Positions 9,638 through 20,573 of a stretch of DNA of 64,000 nt are shown here, piece after piece. Location: contig CAJNOI010000050.1 in the NCBI GenBank assembly GCA_905250115.1, positions 310,706 to 374,705 on the forward strand, written 5' to 3'. The position numbers and the translations under genes are program-made. This DNA comes from Adineta steineri (lineage: Eukaryota; Rotifera; Eurotatoria; Adinetida; Adinetidae). The notes below the pieces were generated by a model. The model had not been told where the DNA came from and did no database searches. It saw only the letters and a program-made list of their open reading frames with translations. Within the stretch, counting starts at the first letter, position 1, and the number at the start of each line of letters is the position of its first letter.

Positions 9638-12177
9638 TCACAATATATCATTATATAGCTTTTTCGTTTTGGGTAATGTTGGTCGAATACTTTCAAAAAT
9701 ATAATGCAATTTTTGGTGAACTTTTTTACAACCAGATACAGAATATTCTAATGATGATGATGATGATGATGTTGAAAATTCAATTAAATTCATAACACGA
9801 TTAATAATATCATTTTTAGATAATTCATATACAAAATCATCATTTTCAAGATTTATTTCTAATTGCCGTTCAATACAACTACGAATATGTTCACGTTCAA
9901 GTGGAAGAAATGGAACAAAAAATGTAACTAATTGTCTATCAAGAATTGATGCTTGCCGTAATCCACCTATAGAATAAAGACATATAATATTAAAATGATA
10001 ATTAAATTTTTAGTTCTCACCTTGTTCATTATACGATGTCGTAGAAAGAACTTTTTCAAATTCAGAAATATCATAATCTTCGCGTTTTATTGATGATAAA
10101 TGATTTTTATTAGCTAATTCAGTTATAGATGCACCACCGGTATTACTATAACATAAAATATTATTAATTCAATTATTTAACTTCTTTTAATAATACCTTA
10201 GAAAGATAAAGATCGTTTTACGAAAGTCAATGGGTTGAGATCTAGTAGGAGTATGAAAATCAATATAATAGAGAATAACATCTAATAATTGATTAGGCAT
10301 TTGATCGATTTCATCGAAAATAAATATTGCTTGTTGACATGCACGAGTGATATCTTCAATATTTTTTGTTAAACGATTCTAAAATAAAATTACGATATAT
10401 ATATATGTATAGACAAATAAAAAATATTATAGAGTAAGTAGATGCTTTTTCTTTACTTACACATATCATACCTTGTATTGAATAATATGTTCTGTATCAT
10501 TATGCATAAAATCACGTGAAACAACATACAGTTGAACATACTGACTTTGATAGCCTCGTCGATAAAGACTTTCAACAATATGTTTTGCAACAAAATTTTT
10601 TCCTAAATAAAAAATATATTGTAAATTTTTGTGATAAAAACTCATCAAAAATTAATCTATATTGACTTAATAGAATTTTATATATCATTATGATAATAGA
10701 ATTATCTATACTATATTAGAAATAAATATTAGTCAAGACAATATTCAATGGAAAAAAGAGTCTGAATTTCGAATCATTCAAGATTTATCCAGTATGTTAA
10801 GTCTACCAGAACGAGAACAGTCTGTATGTATGCAGTATAATCTGATCAGCAATGATTTGTAGTATCAGATTAAAGATTTCAAGAGAGCTAGGATAGGCCC
10901 TAACCAGGCAGACATGATCTTTAAAAAACTGCGTTTAAAAAGCGTTTTAACGATAGACCATTTTAAAAACGCCATCTTTTAGAAAGCGTTCTACTGCGTT
11001 AAAATTGACTCCGTAATTACTCGGTGAAACGCGGAATTTAACGTGGTTTTACACGTTATTTTGTGAGTTTTAACGCGTTAAACACCGTAGACAAAGTTAA
11101 CGGAGATAAAAATCGTAAAAATGTGCGCTTTTTCGGATTTTATTCTCGTTAAAATCTCAAAATTTCTACGCCTATTTCTCCGTTGTTTTTGAGTTTTGTC
11201 CGTCTGGGTATACTTATTGCTTTCAAAATTGTATTACTATATTATAAGTAACCGATACGAAGAATAGTATTTTTTATTATTAATAACAAGTAACGCTTGT
11301 CTGAAGACTCGCTTAGCTCTTTTCTCGTAGAAATACATCCTCTTCACATTTACTGGAAAAACAATTCAAAATCGTGAAAAATCGGGTTTCGATGTTTTTT
11401 TGACCTTCTCTCCCTCACCGTAGTCATCCAACGGACCTCAGATTCGAAGTCTCTGCATCGAAATATCTCTGGAAATGTTGTTTTTAACCCTGCGGACAGA
11501 CAAGCAAACAATTTACCCTTGCAAGACTCTTCTCTACGAGAAAGAGAATAAGGAATAGAAATAAAATTATAAGAAAATGATTTTAATATTTTTTTTTTAA
11601 TAATTAATAACAAAAGCTGAAGAGTCATAAAATGAAAACAAGCTATTACAAAAAATAAAACTAACAATAATTATTGTCAAGTAGCAAATAAATTATAAAA
11701 TTGAAGTGACATCTCTAATTTAATAATGCTTTTACCGCATAACTGGCACATGCTAAAATTTTATTTATACCGATAAAAAATGTGCTTTGATATAAACTCT
11801 AAATAAATATTAATATATTGGAAGACTCATTTTCTCTATACATCAGATCTTTTATTTATAACAATTCATATAGACTTTCATCAAAAAAGAAAGTATACCT
11901 GTTCCAGTACTGCCATGCAAAGAAAGCACCAGAGATTTGGACGGATTTGTATTAGATACATGTGAACTAATTGATCTTAATAAAAGATTATATGCAAGTG
12001 GTTGACCTATCAATTGACTTTTTAAACGTGAATCAAGTTCTAGAAAATGATTTAAAGAAAGTCTTTTGTAAATATTACAATAGTCAATGAATTACCTTTT
12101 ATATCATTGGGTATCCAATAATCTGAGCAACATTCCATTATACAAAATATATCAAATATATTTTTAAGAAGCACCAT
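9638..12177 (-). CDS. Torsin-family AAA+ ATPase of the ER/nuclear envelope
   Basis: Six exons join in frame from the ATG at 12177 to the TGA at 9638-9640, giving about 325 residues. Torsin hallmarks appear in order: an N-terminal CIMECCS cysteine pair, LKSQLIGQPLAYNLLL, the torsin-specific Walker A GSTGTGKN (Asn in place of Ser/Thr), Walker B FIFDEIDQMP, sensor 1 FIFLSN, the LIDRNL-like ILDRQLVTFFVPFLPLE, and the sensor-2 GCK motif near the C-terminus. Torsins act in the ER lumen and nuclear envelope and need LAP1/LULL1-type activators. The start is fixed by an in-frame TAA just upstream. The N-terminus before the Cys pair is only about 14 residues and is a weak signal sequence. The stop is 108 bp from the CCDC149 start on the same strand. 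A 1.3-kb intron carries a miniature transposon. Confidence 0.93.
10903..11208. mobile_element. TA-flanked miniature inverted-repeat element, about 306 bp
   Basis: TA precedes the left end (ACCAGGCAGACATGAT) and TA follows the right end, whose inverse reads CCCAGACGGACAAAACTC. The ends are imperfect inverted repeats. The interior is rich in CGTT/AACG words with a central GTTTTAACGCGTTAAAC palindrome, unlike the flanking intron. The TA duplication suggests a Tc1/mariner-type MITE. It lies in the long torsin intron. Confidence 0.45.
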
Positions 12178-12469
12178 ATTTTTTTAATCTTCAAACAAAT
12201 AAATTTGAAAAACAAACAAAAGATCAAAATCATCAGGTCAAAAAAAAACATTTTTTTATTTTTGGAAGAAAGACAAACATACAGATTTTTGTTGTCTAAC
12301 ATTCATCACTGTTCCCAGATCTTTAATAGTTCATAAAGAAGACAAACAAAATGCGAAGAATGTAATTGGAAATAACAAATCTTCAAATCAGTATCACAAC
12401 ACGCACACACATACAAATGTAATAAACACACAGAATATAGTATGAAAGAACCTGGTTGAAAAAAAGGAA

Positions 12470-15149
12470 TCAACTTTGAGAAATATCAGTGAGATCATTT
12501 TCATCCATTATATATTCTCCTAAACAACCAACAGCACTAAAGTACCCCTAAATATACATAAAGATAAATTTAATTAAATAAATCAAATAATTTCATTATT
12601 TTCATACTTCATGTTCAAGAAAAATCGCTTTAATTTTACCCTCGGACCAATAATCCATAGCATAAGCTAAAATGCGCATTGATAAATCATTAATACGTAG
12701 AAAACTACCACTAAATAAGATTCGATCAACATTCTACAAAATTAAAATATTTTAATAAAAAAAAATTCATTTTAAAATTATGAAATATTTACTTCTGTTC
12801 GTGCACACATCATTGAAATAGATCCAATATTATTTAATACAGTTACTAATGTCGCTCGTGCTAAATCAGCTTTTGAGGCTTGTTCACGTTTTTCGGGTAA
12901 ATTCATATGGCCGAAACTAAAAGAAACAAAAGCAATGGTCTATTTAAATCTTGAAGGTGTGAGTGTGGGTGTGAATTGTAGTAGGCGAGGAGTGTAGATG
13001 TGTGAAAAAAGAGAAACATTCACATCTGGATCAACTCACGCTTACACCTACAACCGCAGACTCATCTACTACTCGAACCGCCACCGATACTCACGCCCTC
13101 AAAATATATGTGTATCTATTTTCTTTATACAGAGATGATAATATTGCTATTAAAAGTTTTACACAAGGAGTAACTTGAATGAGTCATCAAACTACTACGA
13201 AAAAAGTAGAGTTTGAATAATATTGCAGTTATATCGTTTGTAATCGTATATTGTCTGTCATTTAAATTAACAAAAGGAAATATAGAATCGAATGAGTTAC
13301 ATCTGCTACGTCTGGTTAGCAGTCTATGAATTTGATATTAATTAATATTAATAGAATATTTCATATGTATGAATGAATAAAAGAAACATCTCATAATTAA
13401 GACTAAAGAATAAGTAGAGATGATAGTTATATGACTTTAAGCAATAAAACATATCAACGTATTAGAGAATCAAATTAAAGTGATATTATTTAGTTTCAAT
13501 AGACAATCATTCAAAAATCTTTTATTCAATGTAAGTTCAAATAGTTTGTTTGACCTCTATACTCAACAATTGATCATATCTTTTTCCATGTAATACAATA
13601 AGGCTTCATAAAAGAAAGATTACAGACGATTATCTTATTTTCATAATAGGAAAACAACAATTCTGACTTACTTATTAATTAAAAACTAACATTCAATTTT
13701 CTTTTTTTTGTTCTCTCTCGATATTTACCTGCATGCTACAATATGTCCAGGTAAACCAAATCGTTCATAATCACCACCATAAATATCTTTAACTAGTTTA
13801 TCAACCTGATTCAATAAAATATAAACAGATAAAACTCAAGCATAAGTAAAATAAACTTACTGTTGTACTATCTCCTTCCGAAGCTAATTTAATAGCTTCC
13901 TCATAGCCTGAGCAACCTGTCAATAAACAACATAAACCCAAAAATGTAGCACCACCGATACTATAATATTCATACAAATCTATAATAATTAAAATAAACA
14001 TTTCATAAAACAAACCTTGTACCAGTTATACGACGATAACTAGTTTCCGATTCGACATGTAAAATACTAATTCCACTTCCAATATTAACTAAGAGAAATG
14101 GATTTCTGATATTAAATTTAAATGGAATTTTATTTGAATTTTCATTATTTTCTGGTTCTTCATAATAAAAACATTCATTTGGATTGAGTTTACTTAAATA
14201 GCTTAAACCTTTTATCAATGTCTCAAGTTCATCACATTTACACCAACTTAATTTTAATCTCTAGAAATTAAAAAAGAAACAAATATAAAATCTTTGTTTA
14301 TCAAAATAAGTTAACATACTTCGACTGCATCATGTTCAAATTTATAAGCACCACCACCAGTAGCAAAAACTTTGAAAGTTAATGTATGTAAATGTTTGGA
14401 AATACATAAATCAATAAAATTTGACATTTTTGATGTAGGAAATCGAATAAAATGAAGGTTACCACGACGACCACCCAGTCGTACATTATTTAATTCAAGA
14501 GCATGATCTCGAAAACCATCTTCTCCGTAAGCACGATTTGATGTTAAATAATGGCGAATATTCATTAAAATTTCTCCTTCAAGTTCAACTTCTTCTGGAT
14601 TTAAGTCGAGTGGTTCGAAATAAACAAGTTTAACTAATGTTCCACCAATATCCATAGCAAACCAAGGAAAGGCTAGAAAATAGTAGAAAAAAAAGAGATT
14701 TATTACAGATCTTTGTTTTTATTGATTATTGCGAACCTGGAATGGTATTTTCTTCACATGATTGTTGGCCGTTAGTTATCGGTGAAACAGTATTGTTTGT
14801 CATTTTTGTATGTTTACTTATATTTGTATTGGAATGTTCGATACCGTTATGACTAGAAACAAATTATTTCGTTATATAAGTTAGTAAAGTAAAAAAACAT
14901 GAAAACATAGTATGGTACAATTACGCCACCCACATCTCTAAGGTAATTGATCATAACGATAGATACTATTACCTATGCACGTCATATTTTTCTCTATCAT
15001 GGTTACTATAGTTATGATTATATATTCTTCTATAACCTTTTCAATAATGAAACTCACGCATAAAAGAAAAGAAAATAATACTATGGCTTTTTGTTAACAA
15101 TTAAGTGAAGCATAAAATAAAGAAAATGAATTAACCTTTTTGTATCCAT
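12470..15149 (-). CDS. PANK: Pantothenate kinase (type II, PANK family)
   Basis: Catalyses the first, rate-limiting step of coenzyme A synthesis, the ATP-dependent phosphorylation of pantothenate. Nine exons join in frame, giving about 415 residues. Seen in order: [15 protein letters not shown] (phosphate-binding motif), [93 protein letters not shown], then a C-terminal [19 protein letters not shown] and [11 protein letters not shown]. The first coding exon is only 14 nt (15136-15149) and encodes MDTK plus part of a codon. The N-terminal extension before the kinase core is short and Asn/Ser-rich, with no clear mitochondrial targeting signal. The stop lies about 290 bp upstream of the torsin start on the same strand. 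Confidence 0.95.
12951..13102. repeat. G/T-rich imperfect inverted repeat in a PANK intron
   Basis: The left arm (TTGAAGGTGTGAGTGTGGGTG) and the reversed right arm (TTGAGGGCGTGAGTATCGGTG) match over about 40 nt with mismatches. No target duplication is visible. It is probably a decayed foldback element. It is far richer in G and C than its surroundings. Confidence 0.45.
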
Positions 15150-16567
15150 TTTTGATTTTATTGATTTGATTTTAATCGATTATTATTTAACATCTGGAAA
15201 AAATAATTAATAGAAAGAATATATATATTTAATAGGTATAAACAATTTTTTTGTGTTGTGATATATATGCATGTCATATTGAAGTTCTTTTCAGACGAGT
15301 TAAACTATAATATTTACTAATTGTACCTTTCACATATGTATTTTTTCAGTAGCGATACTTCCTTTTCGTATCCATAATTATTCTCAACAGTGTGAATGAT
15401 GTATTGTTCGATGAATCGCAGTTTTTATTGATCATTATCATTTGTATTTGTTACCATGGTATGGATCGTAAGTGAACAGAAAATATACATTTTATTCAAG
15501 TAAATTCAGGCATCTTCGGGAAATATCTATCGAGTTAATGACGTACAGTGGTTGAATGAGTTCCAAAAGGCGATACAGAAATTAAGAAAAGAACCCGGTA
15601 TACGTGATATTTTTAAGAAGAAATCGGTAGAGCAGAACGAGAGGAAAACAACATGTGCGAAGAATACAATCAGTAAATATTATAATTTCACTCTTCTGAA
15701 AAGAACTTCCATATGAAATATATATATAGATACAAGACTCTATCAGATACTTATTTGAAAAGTTCATGTTTCATTGAATCACACACTGTTTATTATCATT
15801 ATCTACAGATATCTCCTACTGATAATTTCTCTTCTCTTCTTTTCTGACTTATTTTTTGTAGAAAGAATTTTACAAATTGAAGAATCAATCTATAAGATAC
15901 GCTCTATTCTCATAGTCTGCTCTAACTTCAGAAGAACTATTAAGAAAATCATTTCCGTTTCAGAATATCGCTTTCAATTAAATCACTACTAATAAAAAGA
16001 CGCTTGGAGGCATCATAAGTCAAATAAGATCATAGTTCATCATGTATCGTTTACAATCAAATACAAGAAATATGAACAATACGAAAAATACCTTAGAAGG
16101 TTTACATTCTGTACATGTATATATCTTACGATCAAACGTAGTTAATATTTCGTGCATGAATCGAGTAGTCCGAACATTTTAAAAATATAAATTTTATCTA
16201 AAAAAAAATGATCATTCAATTAAATGAATTTTAATTCATATGAAGAGAAAATGTAACTAATTTTCAATTGAACCTAAAAGTTAAGATTAATATTTAAAGT
16301 AAACAATATGATTCTACCTGTTATCTCTATAAGAATTCTATTAATCCATGTTTACTTTTTCGAAGTATCAAACACTAAAAATAAGAAAATAGATGATAAT
16401 TTTGTTTTCAAACTATTCACTCGATCTCTTTCGAATGACCTAAGAAAAAGTTACAAATTTTTAAATGTCAACATTTTATTACATTCTTTTCAATCAAACA
16501 TTTTTCTTTTTTTTCAGAAAAAAAGAAGAAGAAGAAATTTTACTACAAAAATGATTACAAATTTTGA
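15150..16567. other. Intergenic region between PANK and QTRT2
   Basis: AT-rich DNA upstream of the PANK start and downstream of the QTRT2 stop, both genes being on the minus strand. It should contain the PANK promoter. Short open frames at 15582-15992 and 16308-16583 lack gene-like codon use. No repeats or RNA genes were recognised. Confidence 0.45.
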
Positions 16568-17767
16568 TCATTTTTGCTCTTGAATCGGATATTGTTCAAG
16601 TATCATCGTTCGATAATCATTCCATGTATTTGCTTTTAAACTCTCTCGAATTGCTTGAAAAAATGCATGATAATGATAAAGATTATGAATTGTAATTAAT
16701 GTTCGTCCAAGTAATTCTTTTGTTTGTATTAAATGATAAACATATGCTTGTGTATAATTTTTACAACAATAACATTCACAATTAGACAACAAAGGTTGTT
16801 TACCATTCATATATTCTTTTGAATTAATATTATAATCTGGTCCAGTGGTATTCGAAGACATTTTATCATTATATCGAAATGATAATATAATAAAACGATC
16901 AGAAATATAAGGAACGTAAGCACCGGAAAAAAGATCAAAACCTAAATCAACAGCTCGTATTACATTATCAGGTCGCCAAAGAAGTGGCATAGTAAACAGA
17001 AGATTTTTATAATCATTTAATTTCTTTCGTGTTTCTTCAATAAGTGGTTTAAGAGTATCAATATTAAGATTTTCTGTTAATGGACCATATGAATGAATAC
17101 CTTCAAAACTAACACCAAATATATTTTTTTCATATTTTGGAATAAGACGAAGAATTTCATTTAAATACAATTCTCTATGACGTTTATCATATCCGCCAAC
17201 AAGTGGAATGATAATATTTGTTGAATTCTTTTGTTCTTCTAATGAATTTTCTAAAAATTTTCGACTTCGTTCACGATCTTTAGTAAAACGTTTGTCTGTT
17301 GTTTGATCAAATGGCGTATCACCGTCAAACATTGTTTCGTACATTGTTGGTTTAACAAGTTGAACTAATTTTTTAAATCGATCAATATTTAATTCTTTAC
17401 GTCCTGATTTTGTCCATACACTTGAAAAAAGATTTCCATTTCCACCGGCACGTAATGGAACTAAAGTATCATGAAATGGACAATAGATTGGATTTGATAA
17501 TCGTGCAAAATTTGCATAAGATTCTGTATTTTCAAGATTATTCATTGATTCTACTAGACTACCAAGTGGAATTTCAAGTAAACGAGTAACATTATCCGGT
17601 ATAAAATCATATGTTACATCGGGTACAACACCAGTACGTACATAAAGCATAGCTGCTGGTGTTTCAATTATTTTTGGTATCGTTGAAAATGCTAATTCAC
17701 CAAGACGAGCAGCACTCGTTGTTGTTGAATTTGAAAGAGATATTGTTTTAAAGGATATATTCGCCAT
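16568..17767 (-). CDS. QTRT2: Queuine tRNA-ribosyltransferase accessory subunit 2
   Basis: Non-catalytic partner of QTRT1 in the eukaryotic tRNA-guanine transglycosylase that inserts queuine at the wobble position of tRNAs with GUN anticodons. Single exon, 399 residues, in the family size range. The TGT-family fold is recognisable: GNLFSSVWTKSGRKELN near residue 110, LVGGYDKRHRELYLNEIL, FGVSFEGIHSYG and an AVDLGFDLFSGAYVPYISDR segment. The zinc site is intact, with C330, C332 and C335 in CECYCCKN and a histidine 26 residues later (H361), the spacing seen in human QTRT2. A strong acceptor (TTTTACTTCAG) abuts the ATG, so the mRNA 5' end is probably trans-spliced, or a 5' UTR intron precedes it. 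Confidence 0.94.
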   Translation of the reverse strand: MANISFKTISLSNSTTTSAARLGELAFSTIPKIIETPAAMLYVRTGVVPDVTYDFIPDNVTRLLEIPLGSLVESMNNLENTESYANFARLSNPIYCPFHDTLVPLRAGGNGNLFSSVWTKSGRKELNIDRFKKLVQLVKPTMYETMFDGDTPFDQTTDKRFTKDRERSRKFLENSLEEQKNSTNIIIPLVGGYDKRHRELYLNEILRLIPKYEKNIFGVSFEGIHSYGPLTENLNIDTLKPLIEETRKKLNDYKNLLFTMPLLWRPDNVIRAVDLGFDLFSGAYVPYISDRFIILSFRYNDKMSSNTTGPDYNINSKEYMNGKQPLLSNCECYCCKNYTQAYVYHLIQTKELLGRTLITIHNLYHYHAFFQAIRESLKANTWNDYRTMILEQYPIQEQK

Positions 17768-19478
17768 CTGAAGTAAAAGAAAACATATTCATAATCAATT
17801 AAATTACGATGTACTCGATTAACGTAGTTCGATGAAACTTTTAAAATTATACTTATGATAACATTAGATATTTTCAGGATAATCATTCTGTTTGTCCTTG
17901 ATCGAACATAGTAACACTATAATTATTTAGATTTCATCAGAAAAAAATGTCCTCTATGGAAAGAGTTGTTGGGCAATAACTTGCAAACATTTCATCAGAT
18001 GTACTGACAAAAGGAACGAAATAAAACTAAAAACTAAAACGAATTAAGTATTTGATTGATCATATCACATAGCATAGCATCATGTCTATCTTGATTTGAA
18101 TTGGTGGAAAATCACTTCATAGAAAATTTCAAATAAAAAGAGGTCGCTCTGGTCAAATGCTTCCTTTCGATAAAATTTCGTCATAGGAGAAATCCTATTT
18201 TATATTAATTCATCTGGGTGTATTAATTAATAGATATATGTACCCAATTGTCTAAATCAAATTAGTTGTACAGAATTATTACTGAAAATTAAAGGATTAT
18301 CAATATGATTTTCCATTGTCTTATTTCTGATACGAAGACTAGAAACAGAATAGTAAAAAAACGTCCATTCCTTTAGATTACTATTAATAACAATGAGTAC
18401 AACGTTTCAATAGTACACACAGACATGATATCTAATGATACAATCAGACAACTGCAGATGTATTTGACATGAGTGTCTACATCAACTGACATGCAGAAGT
18501 AAGGATTATACCAAAGAACAAGCAAATGTCATTACCAGACTAAAAAAGACTTTTACGAAAGATCTCTGAGTGTTGAAAATCATATTACATATGTTTTCCA
18601 TTTCTTTGCAAAATTATATTTTCTCAGTCGGTACACTTGAAGAAATTATTATGAACTCTTCAAAAAAAAATTAATATCGTCGTTCGAAAAGATATCTTTC
18701 TTAGACATTGGATGATTAGTTAAATTTAACTGATGTCAGGTTTTTCTTGGTAAACAAATATTCGTCTCGTATTTGAACTCTGAGTACAAATAGGGCAAAA
18801 CCCATAAATATTTGCCCCATGGCAATATTACTCTTCTCATATACCTAGACAACAATTATATGTTAATTCTACGAACATTTATGTAAATATTTCTTAGTTT
18901 ATTCCGTCTTCTCTTTAACTATGTAAATAAAACACGATTTGTGTATCGTTCAAGGATCAATCACTTGGCAGGAAATGAAAACATTCAACGACAATTATTT
19001 TCAACAAGCTCTTCACAATGATTAACTGTACAAGTAAACTTTTATATTGATGTATCTAGAATAAAATGATAATGATAAATATTTAAATTATTACTATATG
19101 AAAAAAAAAACATCAATGATTTCAAATAGAGGGCAATCATATATGGTAATATGAAAGAAGATAGAAAACAAATTATATTTAGTTCGATTAGAAATAACTT
19201 TATTAGAATATATAGATAACAATCAGTTACTATGATCGTCAGTTGATTCTATTGAGAAAAAGTCGGTCTCATATGATTAGAAAATTTAAATATTCAATCA
19301 TATCTATACAGATTTACAACTAATTTGAATATATTTTTTTACCTTACGTTTTTTTTTGCTTAATCAAAAATGATATATATATATATCTTATATTCAATAA
19401 TTTCTTCTAGGAGAAAAAAACATCCAAATAAATTTACATCAATCAAAAAAATGAACACATATAATAATTAGTTTAAGT
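17768..19478. other. Intergenic region
   Basis: AT-rich DNA between the start of QTRT2 and the stop of the serine-rich gene, both minus strand. It should hold the QTRT2 promoter and any 5' UTR exon, plus the 3' UTR of the next gene. A TA microsatellite lies near 19372-19385. No coding region or inserted element is apparent. Confidence 0.45.
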
Positions 19479-20246
19479 TCAAGCATTTGAATGTTTTTTT
19501 GAATTATGAAATGTATAACTTCCTGCACTAGTAGAATTACTGGATATACCCAATGCTTGTCGTAAACGAGTTAGTGGTCGTGCATGTTGTTTTCGAGCTT
19601 GTTCCATATAGATCATAGCTTTGAATGCGCGTACTTCATTATCATCAACATCAGTTGCAAAACGTCGAGATTCTAGACGTCCTTTTTCATTACTAGCACT
19701 ACTACTTGATACAAAATCATTAGTTATTGATGACCATTGTGCATCCATAGGTATTGATAAATAATTACCAGTACTTTCGGATGATGTTCTAGTTTGTGAT
19801 CGTGAATTTTTTTTTGATAAAAAATATCTTGAACGTCGATCATCACTAGCTGATAAATCAACACTAGATGGACATGAACGTGCACCTGCTCCATTTCCTA
19901 ATGAAGTTTGATTCGAAGGACTTTGAAGAAAAAATGCTGTTGTTGATGAACTACGTCGAAGTAATGATGGTGTTGACACTCGATCTGTAGCTGTAGGCGC
20001 TGGAGGTGTACTTTTATATGATGATGATGTTGTTGTTGTTTTTATTGTTGACGCTGAAGGCATTGAAGGTAAAAATGATGATGATGATGATGTTGATGAC
20101 AATTGACTAATCGTTTGTTCAAGAAAACGAATTCGATCCAATAGTAAACCATTAAAATTAGTTAATAATTCTTCACGAAGACGTGCTAAACGTAATTGTG
20201 TTTCACGATCGGCACATAAAGTATTATTACAATATCCATTTGCCAT
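19479..20246 (-). CDS. Unrecognised serine-rich protein with N-terminal coiled coil
   Basis: A single-exon frame of 255 residues with codon use like the neighbours. The first 50 residues look helical and coiled-coil-like (RLARLREELLTNFNGLLLDR, then IRFLEQTISQL). A long low-complexity Ser/Thr stretch follows. It ends with a more ordered segment that includes NEVRAFKAMIYMEQARKQ and RPLTRLRQALGIS. There is no signal peptide or membrane span. The conserved-looking ends around a disordered middle suggest a scaffold or regulatory protein, but I do not recognise the family. A GA/CT minisatellite lies about 270 bp upstream of the ATG. Whether additional 5' exons exist cannot be told. Confidence 0.6.
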   Translation of the reverse strand: MANGYCNNTLCADRETQLRLARLREELLTNFNGLLLDRIRFLEQTISQLSSTSSSSSFLPSMPSASTIKTTTTSSSYKSTPPAPTATDRVSTPSLLRRSSSTTAFFLQSPSNQTSLGNGAGARSCPSSVDLSASDDRRSRYFLSKKNSRSQTRTSSESTGNYLSIPMDAQWSSITNDFVSSSSASNEKGRLESRRFATDVDDNEVRAFKAMIYMEQARKQHARPLTRLRQALGISSNSTSAGSYTFHNSKKHSNA

Positions 20247-20511
20247 TCTTTTTTCGATTCAATGAATAGATGTAATAATGGTTGTTAGACAATAACAGAA
20301 TCGTTTTAAGGTGTTGTAGAGTATGTGACAACTACGTAGATTATTTTCTCGTATATATGTCTAGGATAGAAAATTCTGGCGACCTAAAAAAGAAAGAGAG
20401 ACCAAGATACAATTAAGAATGATTGCAAGTGAGACCACATTGCAGAAGAAACGCGAAGAAAGTTGTCAGAAAAATGGAAAAGAAAAAGAAAGTTTGAATG
20501 AAAGGAAAAAA

Positions 20512-20573
20512 AGAGAGAGAGAGAGATGGATATATGGAGAGAGAGAGAGATGGATATATGGAGAGAGAGAGAG
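20512..20573. repeat. GA microsatellite with an embedded 22-24 bp tandem unit
   Basis: GA runs alternate with ATGGATATATG, giving about two and a half copies of a 22-24 bp unit. It lies upstream of the serine-rich gene, which reads it as CT-rich on its sense strand. Confidence 0.75.

Noticed and set aside
11350-11667. 105-codon minus-strand frame in the long torsin intron
   Set aside because: It is low-complexity with a hydrophobic start caused by AT-rich sequence. It lies inside a gene whose flanking exons splice across it.
12951-13102. Possible internal telomeric repeat (TGTGGG words)
   Set aside because: Only isolated TGTGGG words occur within an inverted repeat. There is no tandem array, so a telomeric origin is not supported.
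15774-16583. Plus-strand frames between PANK and QTRT2
   Set aside because: They are AT-driven hydrophobic frames with no recognisable motif.
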